A stretch of DNA of 64,000 nt from Nevskiaceae bacterium (GTDB lineage Bacteria; Pseudomonadota; Gammaproteobacteria; Nevskiales; Nevskiaceae). Shown in pieces: positions 34,863 through 42,642 of this stretch. Below the pieces are notes generated by a model, which made no database searches, was not told the origin of the DNA, and saw nothing but the letters and a program-made list of their open reading frames with translations. The stretch is taken from the NCBI GenBank assembly GCA_008012115.1, contig SSEB01000003.1:496001-560000 (forward strand). Direction: 5' to 3'. The position numbers were made by a program, and so were the translations under genes. Within the stretch, counting starts at the first letter, position 1. Every line of letters begins with the position of its first letter.

Positions 34863-35693
34863 TCACCCGTTCCTCAAAAAATCGAGGACGGTGCGATTGA
34901 ACAGTTCGCGGTGCTCCATCATCACCCAGTGACCGCAGTTCGGCACCAGCACCATGCGGCAGTTGGGGATGCCCTTGGCCAGCCGCAGGATGCCGTTCTC
35001 CGGCATCATGTTTTCATTGATGCCCCACAGCGCCAGCGTCGGTGCCTTGATCTCGGGCAGGCGCGCGGTCATGTTCGGCACCTTCATGGTCTTCATGACC
35101 TGCGGGTTCTGCAGCTTCATCAGCGCCAGACGCTCGGCCACCAGTGCGTCGTCCACGATGGTTGGATCGACCACGAAGGCCTTGATGAAGAAGGCCTTCA
35201 TGGTCTCGTGCGTGAACGGCTTGCCGGTGGCCAAGTGCGCGAACAGCGCGGACATGCCCGGCATCGCCTGGTAGTCCGGCATGTCGCTGACGCCGCCCGG
35301 CGCCATCAGCACCAGCCGTTCGACGTTCATCGGATGCGCCAGCGCGAAGCCCAGCGCCACCGCGCCACCCAGGGAGTTGCCCACCAGCGTGTATTTCGTC
35401 ACGCCGATCTGGTCCAGGGTCTGCTTCACGCACTCGATGAAGAAGTCGAGCGGGTATTCGACGTTGTCCGGCTTGTCGGAGTAACCGAAACCAATCAGGT
35501 CCGGCAGGATCACGCGATAGCCGGCTTTCACCAGCTCGGGATAATTGCCCTTGAAGTTGCTGTAGCCACAGGCCCCGGAGCCGGAGCCGTGCAGGAACAC
35601 CACCACCGGCCCGCTGCCCTCATCGAGGTAGTGGATGCGGTAGCCGTTGGGCAGCTGGGCATATCGGCCTTCCGGAACGGGTTTGCTGGACAT
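34863..35693 (-). CDS. Alpha/beta hydrolase, meta-cleavage-product hydrolase-like
   Basis: A 276-residue hydrolase resembling HsaD/BphD/MhpC. FLHGSGSGACGYSNF gives the oxyanion hole, VGNSLGGAVALGFA the nucleophile Ser, and NCGHWVMMEH the catalytic His. The usual acid position (WGxxD) reads ALWGINENMMPENG, with Asn or Glu where Asp is normal. It should hydrolyse the C-C bond of a ring-cleavage product. First gene of the operon hydrolase, hydratase, acylating dehydrogenase, aldolase. I chose the ATG of MSSKPVPEG at 35693; upstream in-frame ATGs would overlap an odd proline-rich leader. Confidence 0.87.
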   Translation of the reverse strand: MSSKPVPEGRYAQLPNGYRIHYLDEGSGPVVVFLHGSGSGACGYSNFKGNYPELVKAGYRVILPDLIGFGYSDKPDNVEYPLDFFIECVKQTLDQIGVTKYTLVGNSLGGAVALGFALAHPMNVERLVLMAPGGVSDMPDYQAMPGMSALFAHLATGKPFTHETMKAFFIKAFVVDPTIVDDALVAERLALMKLQNPQVMKTMKVPNMTARLPEIKAPTLALWGINENMMPENGILRLAKGIPNCRMVLVPNCGHWVMMEHRELFNRTVLDFLRNG

Positions 35694-35782
35694 GATGGGC
35701 TCGCGGACGAACGGACACGGCCACGCCGGCAGCCCCGGCGCGGGAACAGCCGCCATGTTCACGCCAGCGGCTGTCGATGGCT

Positions 35783-35839
35783 TCACCCTTTTGGGTGAGC
35801 GCTCGCCGGCGATGACTTAACGTCATCGCCGGCGAGCGC
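35783..35839. promoter_or_regulatory. Double hairpin in the hydrolase-SDR divergent intergenic region
   Basis: GCGCTCGCCGGCGATGAC (35799-35816) and GTCATCGCCGGCGAGCGC (35822-35839) form a perfect 18-bp stem with a TTAAC loop. Directly before it, TCACCC and GGGTGA (35783-35798) form a six-base stem with a TTTT loop. They lie in the 338-base gap between the divergent hydrolase operon and SDR gene, 90-146 bases from the hydrolase start. Possible roles are an operator, a 5'-leader structure or an insulator. Nothing else is visible in the gap. Confidence 0.6.
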
Positions 35840-36031
35840 GAACGCCCGGGCCCGATGCCTGGGCCGGGGTCGAAGCGGAGGCGCGAGGCTGCGCCAGGGA
35901 TGGCAGGACCGCGACATCGACGTGGCCCGTGGCGGGCGATGACGAGTGTCACCGCCGACTCCCACAGAGGGATGAGGTTGGCGGCGTGGCGGGCGCGCTA
36001 GAGTGGCGGTATCGATTCGAGGGGAGCCGGC

Positions 36032-36799
36032 ATGGCGCAATCATCGAAAGTCATCCTCGTCACCGGCGGCGCCAAGGGCGTCGGTCGCGGTATCAGCGAG
36101 GCGTTCCTGGCGGCGGGCGACCGCGTCATCACCTGCGGGCGCGAGGCGCCGTCGGCGTTGCCGGCCGCGGGCGGCAATACCGCGGAGTTCATCGCCTGCG
36201 ACGTGCGCGATGCGGCGGCGGTGGATGCCCTGTTCGCGCAGATCGCGCAGCGCCACGGCCGGCTGGATGTGCTGGTCAACAACGCCGGCGGCGCGCCGTT
36301 CGCCCTGGCGGCCAAGGCCTCGCCGCGTTTCCACGAGAAGATTTTTGCCCTCAACCTGCTGGCGCCGCTGCATCTGGCGCAGAAGGCCAACGCCCTGATG
36401 CAGGCGCAGGCGGAAGGCGGCAGCATCATCTTCATCGGCAGCGTGTCGGCGCTGCGACCCTCGCCGGGAACGGCGGCCTATGGCGCCGCCAAGGCGGCCG
36501 TCCTCAGCCTGGTGCAGTCGCTGGCGGTGGAATGGGCGCCGAAGGTCCGCGTGACCGCCGTGAGCCCGGGGCCGGTGCTCACCGAGCAGAGCGACCTGCA
36601 CTATGGCGATGCCGACGGCGTCACCGCCGTGGCGAAAACCATTCCGATGCAACGCCTGGCCAGTCCCGCCGACATCGGCAATGCCTGCGTCTGGCTCGCT
36701 TCGCCGGCGGCGGCGTATGTCTCCGGCACCAACCTGGCCCTGCACGGTGGCGGCGAGCGGCCCGCGTTTCTCGACGCGGCCACCGCCAACAAGTCCTGA
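36032..36799 (+). CDS. SDR family oxidoreductase
   Basis: A 255-residue classical short-chain dehydrogenase: ILVTGGAKGVGRGISEAFL, DVLVNNAGG, GSVSALRPSPGTAAYGAAKAAVLS with intact YxxxK, then VTAVSPGPVLTEQ and SGTNLALHGGG. Reads like an NAD-dependent beta-hydroxyacyl or hydroxysteroid type, substrate unknown. It is the first gene of a plus-strand pair: the AraC-type regulator GTG start follows only six bases after its stop, so the two are co-transcribed. Confidence 0.85.
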   Translation: MAQSSKVILVTGGAKGVGRGISEAFLAAGDRVITCGREAPSALPAAGGNTAEFIACDVRDAAAVDALFAQIAQRHGRLDVLVNNAGGAPFALAAKASPRFHEKIFALNLLAPLHLAQKANALMQAQAEGGSIIFIGSVSALRPSPGTAAYGAAKAAVLSLVQSLAVEWAPKVRVTAVSPGPVLTEQSDLHYGDADGVTAVAKTIPMQRLASPADIGNACVWLASPAAAYVSGTNLALHGGGERPAFLDAATANKS

Positions 36800-36805
36800 G
36801 GGCGC

Positions 36806-37840
36806 GTGGCGAGCGCCGCCACATCCGACGATCCGCGTTTCGACGAGGCGAATATCGCCGCCTCGACCCTGGCCGGGCTGGTCGAATACGGCCGCGAGCA
36901 AGGGCGCGATCCGGCGCGCTGGTTCGCCGGCCGTCATCTGACCCCGGAAGACTGCGCCGACCCCGATGCGCGGCTGTCGTTCCGCGAGGTCGCGCACATC
37001 GTGCGCGCCGCATTGCGTGATTTCCCGAAAGCATGGCCGCTGGGGCTGGCGGTCGGCAGCCGCGTCACCCTGCCGGCGATGGGGGCGCTGGGCTTCTCGC
37101 TGATGTCCTCGCCCGATCTCGCCGCGGCCGCCAATCTGGGCGCGCGCTATCACCCGGTCAGCGGCAGTCTGATGGATGTGAGCTGCCGCATGGCGCAGGG
37201 CGAGTTCCTGCTGCAGGCGCATGAGCGTTTCGAGTTGCCGGACTTGCGCCGTTTCCTCTGCGAAAAATTCTTTGCCAGCGCGCTGGCCGCCACACGTGCC
37301 CTGGCGGGTGAAGCTTACGCGCCGCTGCGGCTGGAGCTGGCCTATCCGGCGCCGCCGGGCGCCGAGGCCTATCGCCGCCTGTTCCGCTGCCCGGTGCAGT
37401 TCTCGGCGACGCGGCATTGTCTGGCGAGCGATCCCGCCGTGCTGCGCAAGCGCATCGCCACGGGCAGCGTCAGCGGCCAGACCGAGGCCCTGCGTCTGTG
37501 CGAGGCGCGCATGCCGCGGCCACCAGCGGCGCCCGACGAGCTGGCCTCCCTGCAGGCCTGGTTGCGCCAGCGTCTGGGCACCGCGCCGCGCGCCACCGAG
37601 GCGGCGCAGGCCCTGGGCTGCAGCGAGCGCACGCTGCGCCGACGGCTGTCGCAGGCCGGCATCAGCTTCCGTCTCCTGCACGACCGCCTGCGCGCGGAAC
37701 GGGCGCAGAAGCGGCTGGGCGACGCGCGGGTCTCGGTCGGCGAGGTCGCCGGCGAGCTTGGCTTCAGCGACGAGCGCGAATTCCGCCGCGCCTACAAACG
37801 CTGGACCGGCCACACGCCCAGCGCCGCGCGCCGACGCTGA
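36806..37840 (+). CDS. AraC family transcriptional regulator
   Basis: A 344-residue regulator. The C-terminal domain is AraC-type: APRATEAAQALGCSERTLRRRLSQAGISF then VGEVAGELGFSDEREFRRAYKRWTGHTPSAARR. The N-terminal 200 residues resemble the effector-binding part of the ArgR/OruR-like subgroup. Start is GTG at 36806 with GAGGG upstream. Likely targets are the co-transcribed SDR, the divergent meta-cleavage operon or the downstream sulfatase, but no site could be assigned. The 180 bases after it contain no gene and lead to the sulfatase. Confidence 0.82.
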   Translation: MASAATSDDPRFDEANIAASTLAGLVEYGREQGRDPARWFAGRHLTPEDCADPDARLSFREVAHIVRAALRDFPKAWPLGLAVGSRVTLPAMGALGFSLMSSPDLAAAANLGARYHPVSGSLMDVSCRMAQGEFLLQAHERFELPDLRRFLCEKFFASALAATRALAGEAYAPLRLELAYPAPPGAEAYRRLFRCPVQFSATRHCLASDPAVLRKRIATGSVSGQTEALRLCEARMPRPPAAPDELASLQAWLRQRLGTAPRATEAAQALGCSERTLRRRLSQAGISFRLLHDRLRAERAQKRLGDARVSVGEVAGELGFSDEREFRRAYKRWTGHTPSAARRR

Positions 37841-38022
37841 CGGCGGCGGTGCGGGGTGCCGGCCCGGCGCAAGGCCCGTGGCCGGAATGCCCCCGGCTCG
37901 CCGGATCGCCCCTCCCGGCTTGCGAAAGCGCCGCGCTAGCCTGGATGCTGCCGAAAATGGTCTGAGCTCAGAACGCCGCCGGCATTGCACTGGCGGCTAC
38001 ACTGCGAGAAAGGAGAATCGTG

Positions 38023-39873
38023 ATGAAGGGTGACAAAGGGAACCGCCACCGGCGTGGCGGCGTGATGGCGTTGGCCGCGCTCGGCGCCATGCTGCTGGCC
38101 GCCTGCAGCCGCTCGTCCCCGGCGCCCGTCGGCGTGGCGGGTGCGACGCACGGTCGCCCCAACGTGCTGGTGATCCTGGTCGATGACCTTGGCTATTCCG
38201 ATCTCTCCGCCTTCGGCAGCGAGATCGCCACGCCCAACATCGACGCGCTGGTGCACGAAGGCCGCGTGCTGACCAATTTTCATACCACGCCGTTATGCGC
38301 CACCTCGCGCGCGGAGTTGCTCACCGGCGTCGATCATCACCTCGTCGGCGTCGGCACCCTGGCGGAGAGCAGTTCCTTCTACCCCGGCAACGACGAGTAC
38401 AAGGGCGATCTCAACGACGGTGCGCCGACCGTGGCGGCCCTGCTGCACGACGCCGGCTATCACACCTACATGGCCGGAAAGTGGCACCTGGGTGGCAACG
38501 GCCCCAAGGCGGTCGGCTTCGAGCAGTCATTCTCCCTGGACTACAGCGCCGCCTTCGGCAGCAACTTCAAGCCGAGCAGCGCGCACCCGGAGTCCTCGGC
38601 CAAGACCTACTACGAGAACGGCACGGCGGCGACGTTGCCGGATGATTTCTTCTCGTCCGACTATTTCGCCAGCAAGCTGACGCAGTACATCGGCCGTGAC
38701 CATGGCGACGGCAAGCCGTTCTTCGCCTACCTCGCCTTCCAGGCCGTGCACTTCCCGCTGCAGGCGCCGGATTCCTATCTCGATCTCTACAAGGGCAAGT
38801 ACGACGCCGGCTACGAGGCCATCCGCAGCGCGCGCATCCAGCGCATGAAGAGCCTCGGCCTGATTCCGCAGGATCTCGATCCCAATCCCGGCGACGAGGC
38901 CCCGATGATCCGCTTCGGCCAGCCCGGTGTGCTCATCAACCAGCCGTGGGACGCTCTTTCCGCGTCGGATCGGCAGAGCGAGGCGCGCATCATGGAAGTG
39001 TTCGCCGGCATGCTCACCAATCTCGACGACAACGTCGGCCGCGTCATCGCTTATCTCAAGCAGATCGGCGAGTACGACAACACCCTGGTGATCTTCACCT
39101 CGGACAACGGCGCCGACGGCATGGGCTTCGGCTTCATTCCCTACACCGACCTCGGCAACCCCGCCAGCGTGCTGAGCATCGACAATTCGCTGGCCAACTA
39201 CGGCCGTCCGAGCTCCTTCATCTTCCGCAGCACGCGCTGGGCGGAGGCGGGCACCGCGCCGTTCCGGCTGTTCAAGGGCTTCACCGCCGAGGGCGGCATC
39301 TCGGTGCCGGCCATCGTGCGCCTGCCGCACCAGTCCAGCGCCCAGCCGCAGAGCGCGGCGCTGTCGACGCTGCGCGACCTGGTGCCGACCATCCTCGCTT
39401 ACACCGGCACAGCGGCACCGGGCGCCACCTACCAGGGCAAGGCCATCGCGCCGCTGGAAGGCGCCTCGCTGCAGCCGCTGCTGCAGGGTCAGCCCGGCGC
39501 CGTGCACGGACCGGACGAAGTGCTCGCCGACGAGGTCAACGACATCCGCGTGGTGCGCAAGGGGCCGTGGAAGCTGACGCAGATCCGCAACTACATGCTG
39601 CCCTCGGCGGCGGAGTTCCTGAACCACGACTGGCAGCTCTACGCCATCGACAGTGACCGCGGCGAGACCACCGACGTGGCGGCGCAGCACCCGGACGTGG
39701 TCAGCGCGCTGACGGCGGAGTGGAACGCCTACGCGCAGCGCGTCGGCTACGTCGCGCCGCTGCTGCCGCCGCAGTTGCCGGTGCCGCTGCCGACCTCGAT
39801 CGTCGGCCAGCTGGCGGCGCAACTGCCGGCACCGCTGCTGAATCAATACCTGCAACAGGTGCCGTCGCCGTGA
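38023..39873 (+). CDS. Sulfatase (formylglycine-dependent) lipoprotein
   Basis: A 616-residue type I sulfatase. The N-terminus is a signal peptide with lipobox LLAAC, so it is anchored in the envelope. PNVLVILVDDLGYSDLS gives the metal-binding Asp pair, and PLCATSRAELLTG holds the residue to be converted to formylglycine (Cys92); FTSDNGADG and KWHLGG complete the site. The key motif reads CATSR, with Thr where Pro, Ala or Ser is usual. AGGAG is well spaced for the ATG at 38023; a GTG one codon earlier is less likely. The dedicated maturase gene overlaps its stop. Confidence 0.87.
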   Translation: MKGDKGNRHRRGGVMALAALGAMLLAACSRSSPAPVGVAGATHGRPNVLVILVDDLGYSDLSAFGSEIATPNIDALVHEGRVLTNFHTTPLCATSRAELLTGVDHHLVGVGTLAESSSFYPGNDEYKGDLNDGAPTVAALLHDAGYHTYMAGKWHLGGNGPKAVGFEQSFSLDYSAAFGSNFKPSSAHPESSAKTYYENGTAATLPDDFFSSDYFASKLTQYIGRDHGDGKPFFAYLAFQAVHFPLQAPDSYLDLYKGKYDAGYEAIRSARIQRMKSLGLIPQDLDPNPGDEAPMIRFGQPGVLINQPWDALSASDRQSEARIMEVFAGMLTNLDDNVGRVIAYLKQIGEYDNTLVIFTSDNGADGMGFGFIPYTDLGNPASVLSIDNSLANYGRPSSFIFRSTRWAEAGTAPFRLFKGFTAEGGISVPAIVRLPHQSSAQPQSAALSTLRDLVPTILAYTGTAAPGATYQGKAIAPLEGASLQPLLQGQPGAVHGPDEVLADEVNDIRVVRKGPWKLTQIRNYMLPSAAEFLNHDWQLYAIDSDRGETTDVAAQHPDVVSALTAEWNAYAQRVGYVAPLLPPQLPVPLPTSIVGQLAAQLPAPLLNQYLQQVPSP

Positions 39874-40889
39874 ACCTCCACGGCCCCAGCGTGCGCATCG
39901 GCCTGCTGGCAGCGACGCTGCTTGGTGTCGCCTTCGCCGCCGCCTGGTCGCTGAAGGATCAGCGACCGCCGCCGGCGCACGCCGCGCTGGGCGACCGCAC
40001 GCAGTGCGCGGCCTACAGCGGCCTGCCGCCCGGCTGGGGCCAGGACGCGCACGCCGGCATGGTGCATCTGCGCGGCGGTGCCTATGAACTGGGCAGCACG
40101 CGCGGCTATGCCGAGGAGCGGCCGCCGCAGACGCGGCGCGTCGAGCCGTTCTGGATCGACCGCACCGAGGTCAGCAACGCGCAGTTCGCCGCCTTCGTCG
40201 CCGCCACCGGCTATGTCACCGAGGCGGAGAAGGGCGAGGGCGCCGCCGTGTTCCGCGCACCCGAGGGCAACGACGCCACCACGGCCGAAGGCAGCTGGTG
40301 GCACCTGGTCAAGGGCGCGGACTGGCGCCATCCCGAGGGGCCGGGCAGCAGCATCGAGGGCCGCGGCCACGAGCCGGTGGTCGACGTCAGCTACGCCGAT
40401 GCCCTGGCCTACGCCCACTGGCTGGGCCGCGAGCTGCCCAGCGAAACGCAGTGGGAGTACGCCGCCAAGGCCGGGCGCAACAACGAGTCGGCGGATCGCG
40501 CGCTGCGCGACGCGCAGGGCCGTCCGCTGGCCAACTTCTGGCAGGGCCTGTTTCCCTACCAGGACACCGGCGACGACGGTTTCCCCGGTCGCGCGCCGGT
40601 GGGTTGTTTCCCGGCCAATCCCTTCGGCCTGCACGACATGGTCGGCAATGTCTGGGAGTGGACCACCGACACCTACGCGGCACACGGCGAGGACGAGGCG
40701 ACGCGCGGTGCCGGCGAGGCGGTGTCGGTGGCGCCCATGCGCAGCGGCGCCGAGCGCAAGGTGATCAAGGGCGGCTCGTATCTCTGCGCCGCCAACTACT
40801 GCGTGCGCGCCCGCGCCGCCTCGCGTCAGCCGGAGGAGATCGACCTGCCGGCCTCGCACCTGGGCTTCCGCACCGTCGCGAAGTCCTGA
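39870..40889 (+). CDS. Formylglycine-generating enzyme (sulfatase maturase)
   Basis: A 339-residue FGE/SUMF1-type protein starting with GTG that overlaps the sulfatase stop as GTGA. One N-terminal hydrophobic segment (IGLLAATLLGVAFAAAW) suggests a membrane anchor or signal peptide. The FGE domain has FWIDRTEVSNAQFAAFVAATGY, LPSETQWEYAAKAGRN, GNVWEWTTD and KGGSYLCAANYCVRARAASR. The last segment has the redox cysteines Cys306 and Cys311 in the spacing of human FGE. It should convert the cysteine of the adjacent sulfatase to formylglycine using oxygen. Confidence 0.87.
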   Translation: MNLHGPSVRIGLLAATLLGVAFAAAWSLKDQRPPPAHAALGDRTQCAAYSGLPPGWGQDAHAGMVHLRGGAYELGSTRGYAEERPPQTRRVEPFWIDRTEVSNAQFAAFVAATGYVTEAEKGEGAAVFRAPEGNDATTAEGSWWHLVKGADWRHPEGPGSSIEGRGHEPVVDVSYADALAYAHWLGRELPSETQWEYAAKAGRNNESADRALRDAQGRPLANFWQGLFPYQDTGDDGFPGRAPVGCFPANPFGLHDMVGNVWEWTTDTYAAHGEDEATRGAGEAVSVAPMRSGAERKVIKGGSYLCAANYCVRARAASRQPEEIDLPASHLGFRTVAKS

Positions 40890-40994
40890 GACCACCTGCG
40901 GTATCGTCATGCCGGCGCCCAGCGGGGATTCCCTGCGGTCACCGGCCGGCATGGCGGTAGCGGCATCTCCTGCATCCGGACGACCGCGACAGCG

Positions 40995-41108
40995 GCCACC
41001 CGCTGTATGCTGCGGACGCTGGAGAGATGTTATAAAAAATAGATCAAATAAAAATTCGTTAAATAATAAATAACCATTCTCCCAGGCAAACATGCAAGAG
41101 CGGGTGGC
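40995..41108 (+). repeat. Palindromic intergenic element, copy 6
   Basis: A 114-bp element in the 281-base gap between the FGE and GH5 genes, both plus strand. Outer arms GCCACCCGCT (40995-41004) and AGCGGGTGGC (41099-41108) are perfect over ten bases. GTTAT (41029-41033) and ATAAC (41070-41074) begin the inner AT stem, which is weaker than in copies 1-4. The right box TAACCATTCTCCCAGGC at 41071-41087 fits the family. It is the last copy seen in the window. Confidence 0.83.
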
Positions 41109-41170
41109 GGGTTTTTGGCCACCGGGACAGGAATGCGGCGCCTCGACGCCGCCGCGACGGAGGAGAGCAG

Positions 41171-42640
41171 ATGCGCAAGAGCCTGGCCTGCGGGCTGATG
41201 CTGGTGGCGGTGTGGCTGCTGGGCGCCTGTGCGCGCAGCGATCAGGCGCCGGCGACCGGCAGCGGCACGGTGTCGCAGCTGCGCCAGAGTGGCCGCTGGA
41301 TCGTCGACGAACAGAACCGCACGGTGCTGCTGCACGGCGTCAACGCGGTGTGGAAGCTCAAGCCCTATGCGCCGCCCGACAGCGCCGCCGGCTTCACCGC
41401 CGCCGACGCCGACTGGCTGCGCGACCACGGCTTCAACAGCGTGCGTCTCGGCGTGCTGTTTGCCGGTGTGATGCCGCAGCAGGGCAAGATCGACACCGCC
41501 TATCTCGACCAGATCGACCGCGTGGTGCAGCTGCTGGCCAGTCGCGGTATCTACGTGCTGTTCGATTTTCACCAGGACATCTACAACGAGAAGCTTGGCG
41601 GCGAAGGCTTCCCCGACTGGGCGGTGGTCGACGACGGCGTGCCGGTGATTCCCGGCGTGCCGTTTCCGGCCGGCTACTTCCTGCCGGCGGCCGGCGTGGT
41701 GTTCGACAACTTCTGGAACAACACCGGCAATCTCTGGGATCACTACCGCGATGCCTGGACCGCCGTGGCGCAGCGCTGGCACGCGCAGGATCACCACGGC
41801 GGCTACGACCTGATGAACGAGCCCTTCCCCGGCACGCAATGGGCCACCTGCGCCAACCCGGTGGGCTGCCCGCTGTTCGACACGCAGAAACTGCAGCCGA
41901 TGATGGATCACGCGCGTGCCGGCATCCGCGGCGTCGACAAGGACAACATCGTGTTCTACGAACCCAATTTCCTGCTCAACGGCGGCGCCGACAGCTGGCT
42001 CGGCACCACGCCGTTCAACGACGCCAACATCGGCCTGTCCTGGCACAAGTACTGCGTGCTCGGCCTGGCGCTGCACTCGCAGGGTTTCACCAACATCCCG
42101 CTGTGCCCGCAGCTGCACCAGGTGGTCAACATCGCCGCGCAGAACGCGATGACCAAGATGGGCAGCACCTCGCTGATCACCGAATTCGGCGCCAGCGACG
42201 ATCTGCCGGATCTCACCGATGTCACCACGCAGGCCGACACGCTGCTCACCGGCTGGCAGTACTGGTCGTACAAGAACTGGGGCGATCCCACCACCGAGAG
42301 CCAGACCTCCGGAGGCCAGGGCCTGTTCGCCAAGGACGACGATCTCTCCACGGTGAAACTCGACAAGCTCAAGATTCTCGAGCGCACCTATCCGCGCGCC
42401 ACCGCCGGCACGCCGGAGGCGCTGAGCTTCGATCCCGCCAGCGGCGCGTTCAGCTATCGCTACATCCCGGCCGGCAGCGGCGAGACGGACATCTACGTGC
42501 CGGTTGCGCTGCACTACCCGAACGGCTACGCCGTGACGGTGAGCGGTGCCAGCGTCACCTCCGCGCCGAATGCAACGCGGCTCACCCTGCGCAACACGCC
42601 GGGCGCCACCGAAGTCCGCGTGAACGTGCAGGGCCGCTGA
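41171..42640 (+). CDS. Glycoside hydrolase family 5 lipoprotein (endoglycoceramidase-like)
   Basis: A 489-residue lipoprotein (lipobox LLGAC) of the GH5 clan. LLHGVNAVWKLKPY, FNSVRLGVLFAGVMP and LFDFHQDIYNEKLG lead to the acid/base Glu in GGYDLMNEPFPG and the nucleophile Glu in SLITEFGASDD. The ending resembles the beta-sandwich C-terminal domain of endoglycoceramidases and steryl-glucosidases. It probably cleaves a glycolipid or sterol glycoside at the cell envelope; the substrate is not determined. The following DUF1329 gene starts three bases after the stop. Confidence 0.8.
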   Translation: MRKSLACGLMLVAVWLLGACARSDQAPATGSGTVSQLRQSGRWIVDEQNRTVLLHGVNAVWKLKPYAPPDSAAGFTAADADWLRDHGFNSVRLGVLFAGVMPQQGKIDTAYLDQIDRVVQLLASRGIYVLFDFHQDIYNEKLGGEGFPDWAVVDDGVPVIPGVPFPAGYFLPAAGVVFDNFWNNTGNLWDHYRDAWTAVAQRWHAQDHHGGYDLMNEPFPGTQWATCANPVGCPLFDTQKLQPMMDHARAGIRGVDKDNIVFYEPNFLLNGGADSWLGTTPFNDANIGLSWHKYCVLGLALHSQGFTNIPLCPQLHQVVNIAAQNAMTKMGSTSLITEFGASDDLPDLTDVTTQADTLLTGWQYWSYKNWGDPTTESQTSGGQGLFAKDDDLSTVKLDKLKILERTYPRATAGTPEALSFDPASGAFSYRYIPAGSGETDIYVPVALHYPNGYAVTVSGASVTSAPNATRLTLRNTPGATEVRVNVQGR

Positions 42641-42642
42641 GG

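Noticed and set aside
2916..41108. The repeat elements as intrinsic terminators
   Set aside because: Several lie in divergent upstream regions and the terminal stem is not followed by a T-run; the bidirectional terminator at 18137 shows what a true one looks like here.
2916..41108. The repeat elements as insertion sequences with target duplications
   Set aside because: No transposase is encoded in them and flanking bases show no clear duplication; MITE-like mobility remains possible but unproven.
41092..42642. A 500-codon extension upstream of the second DUF1329 gene
   Set aside because: It is the out-of-frame shadow of the GH5 gene, and a signal peptide begins at 42643.
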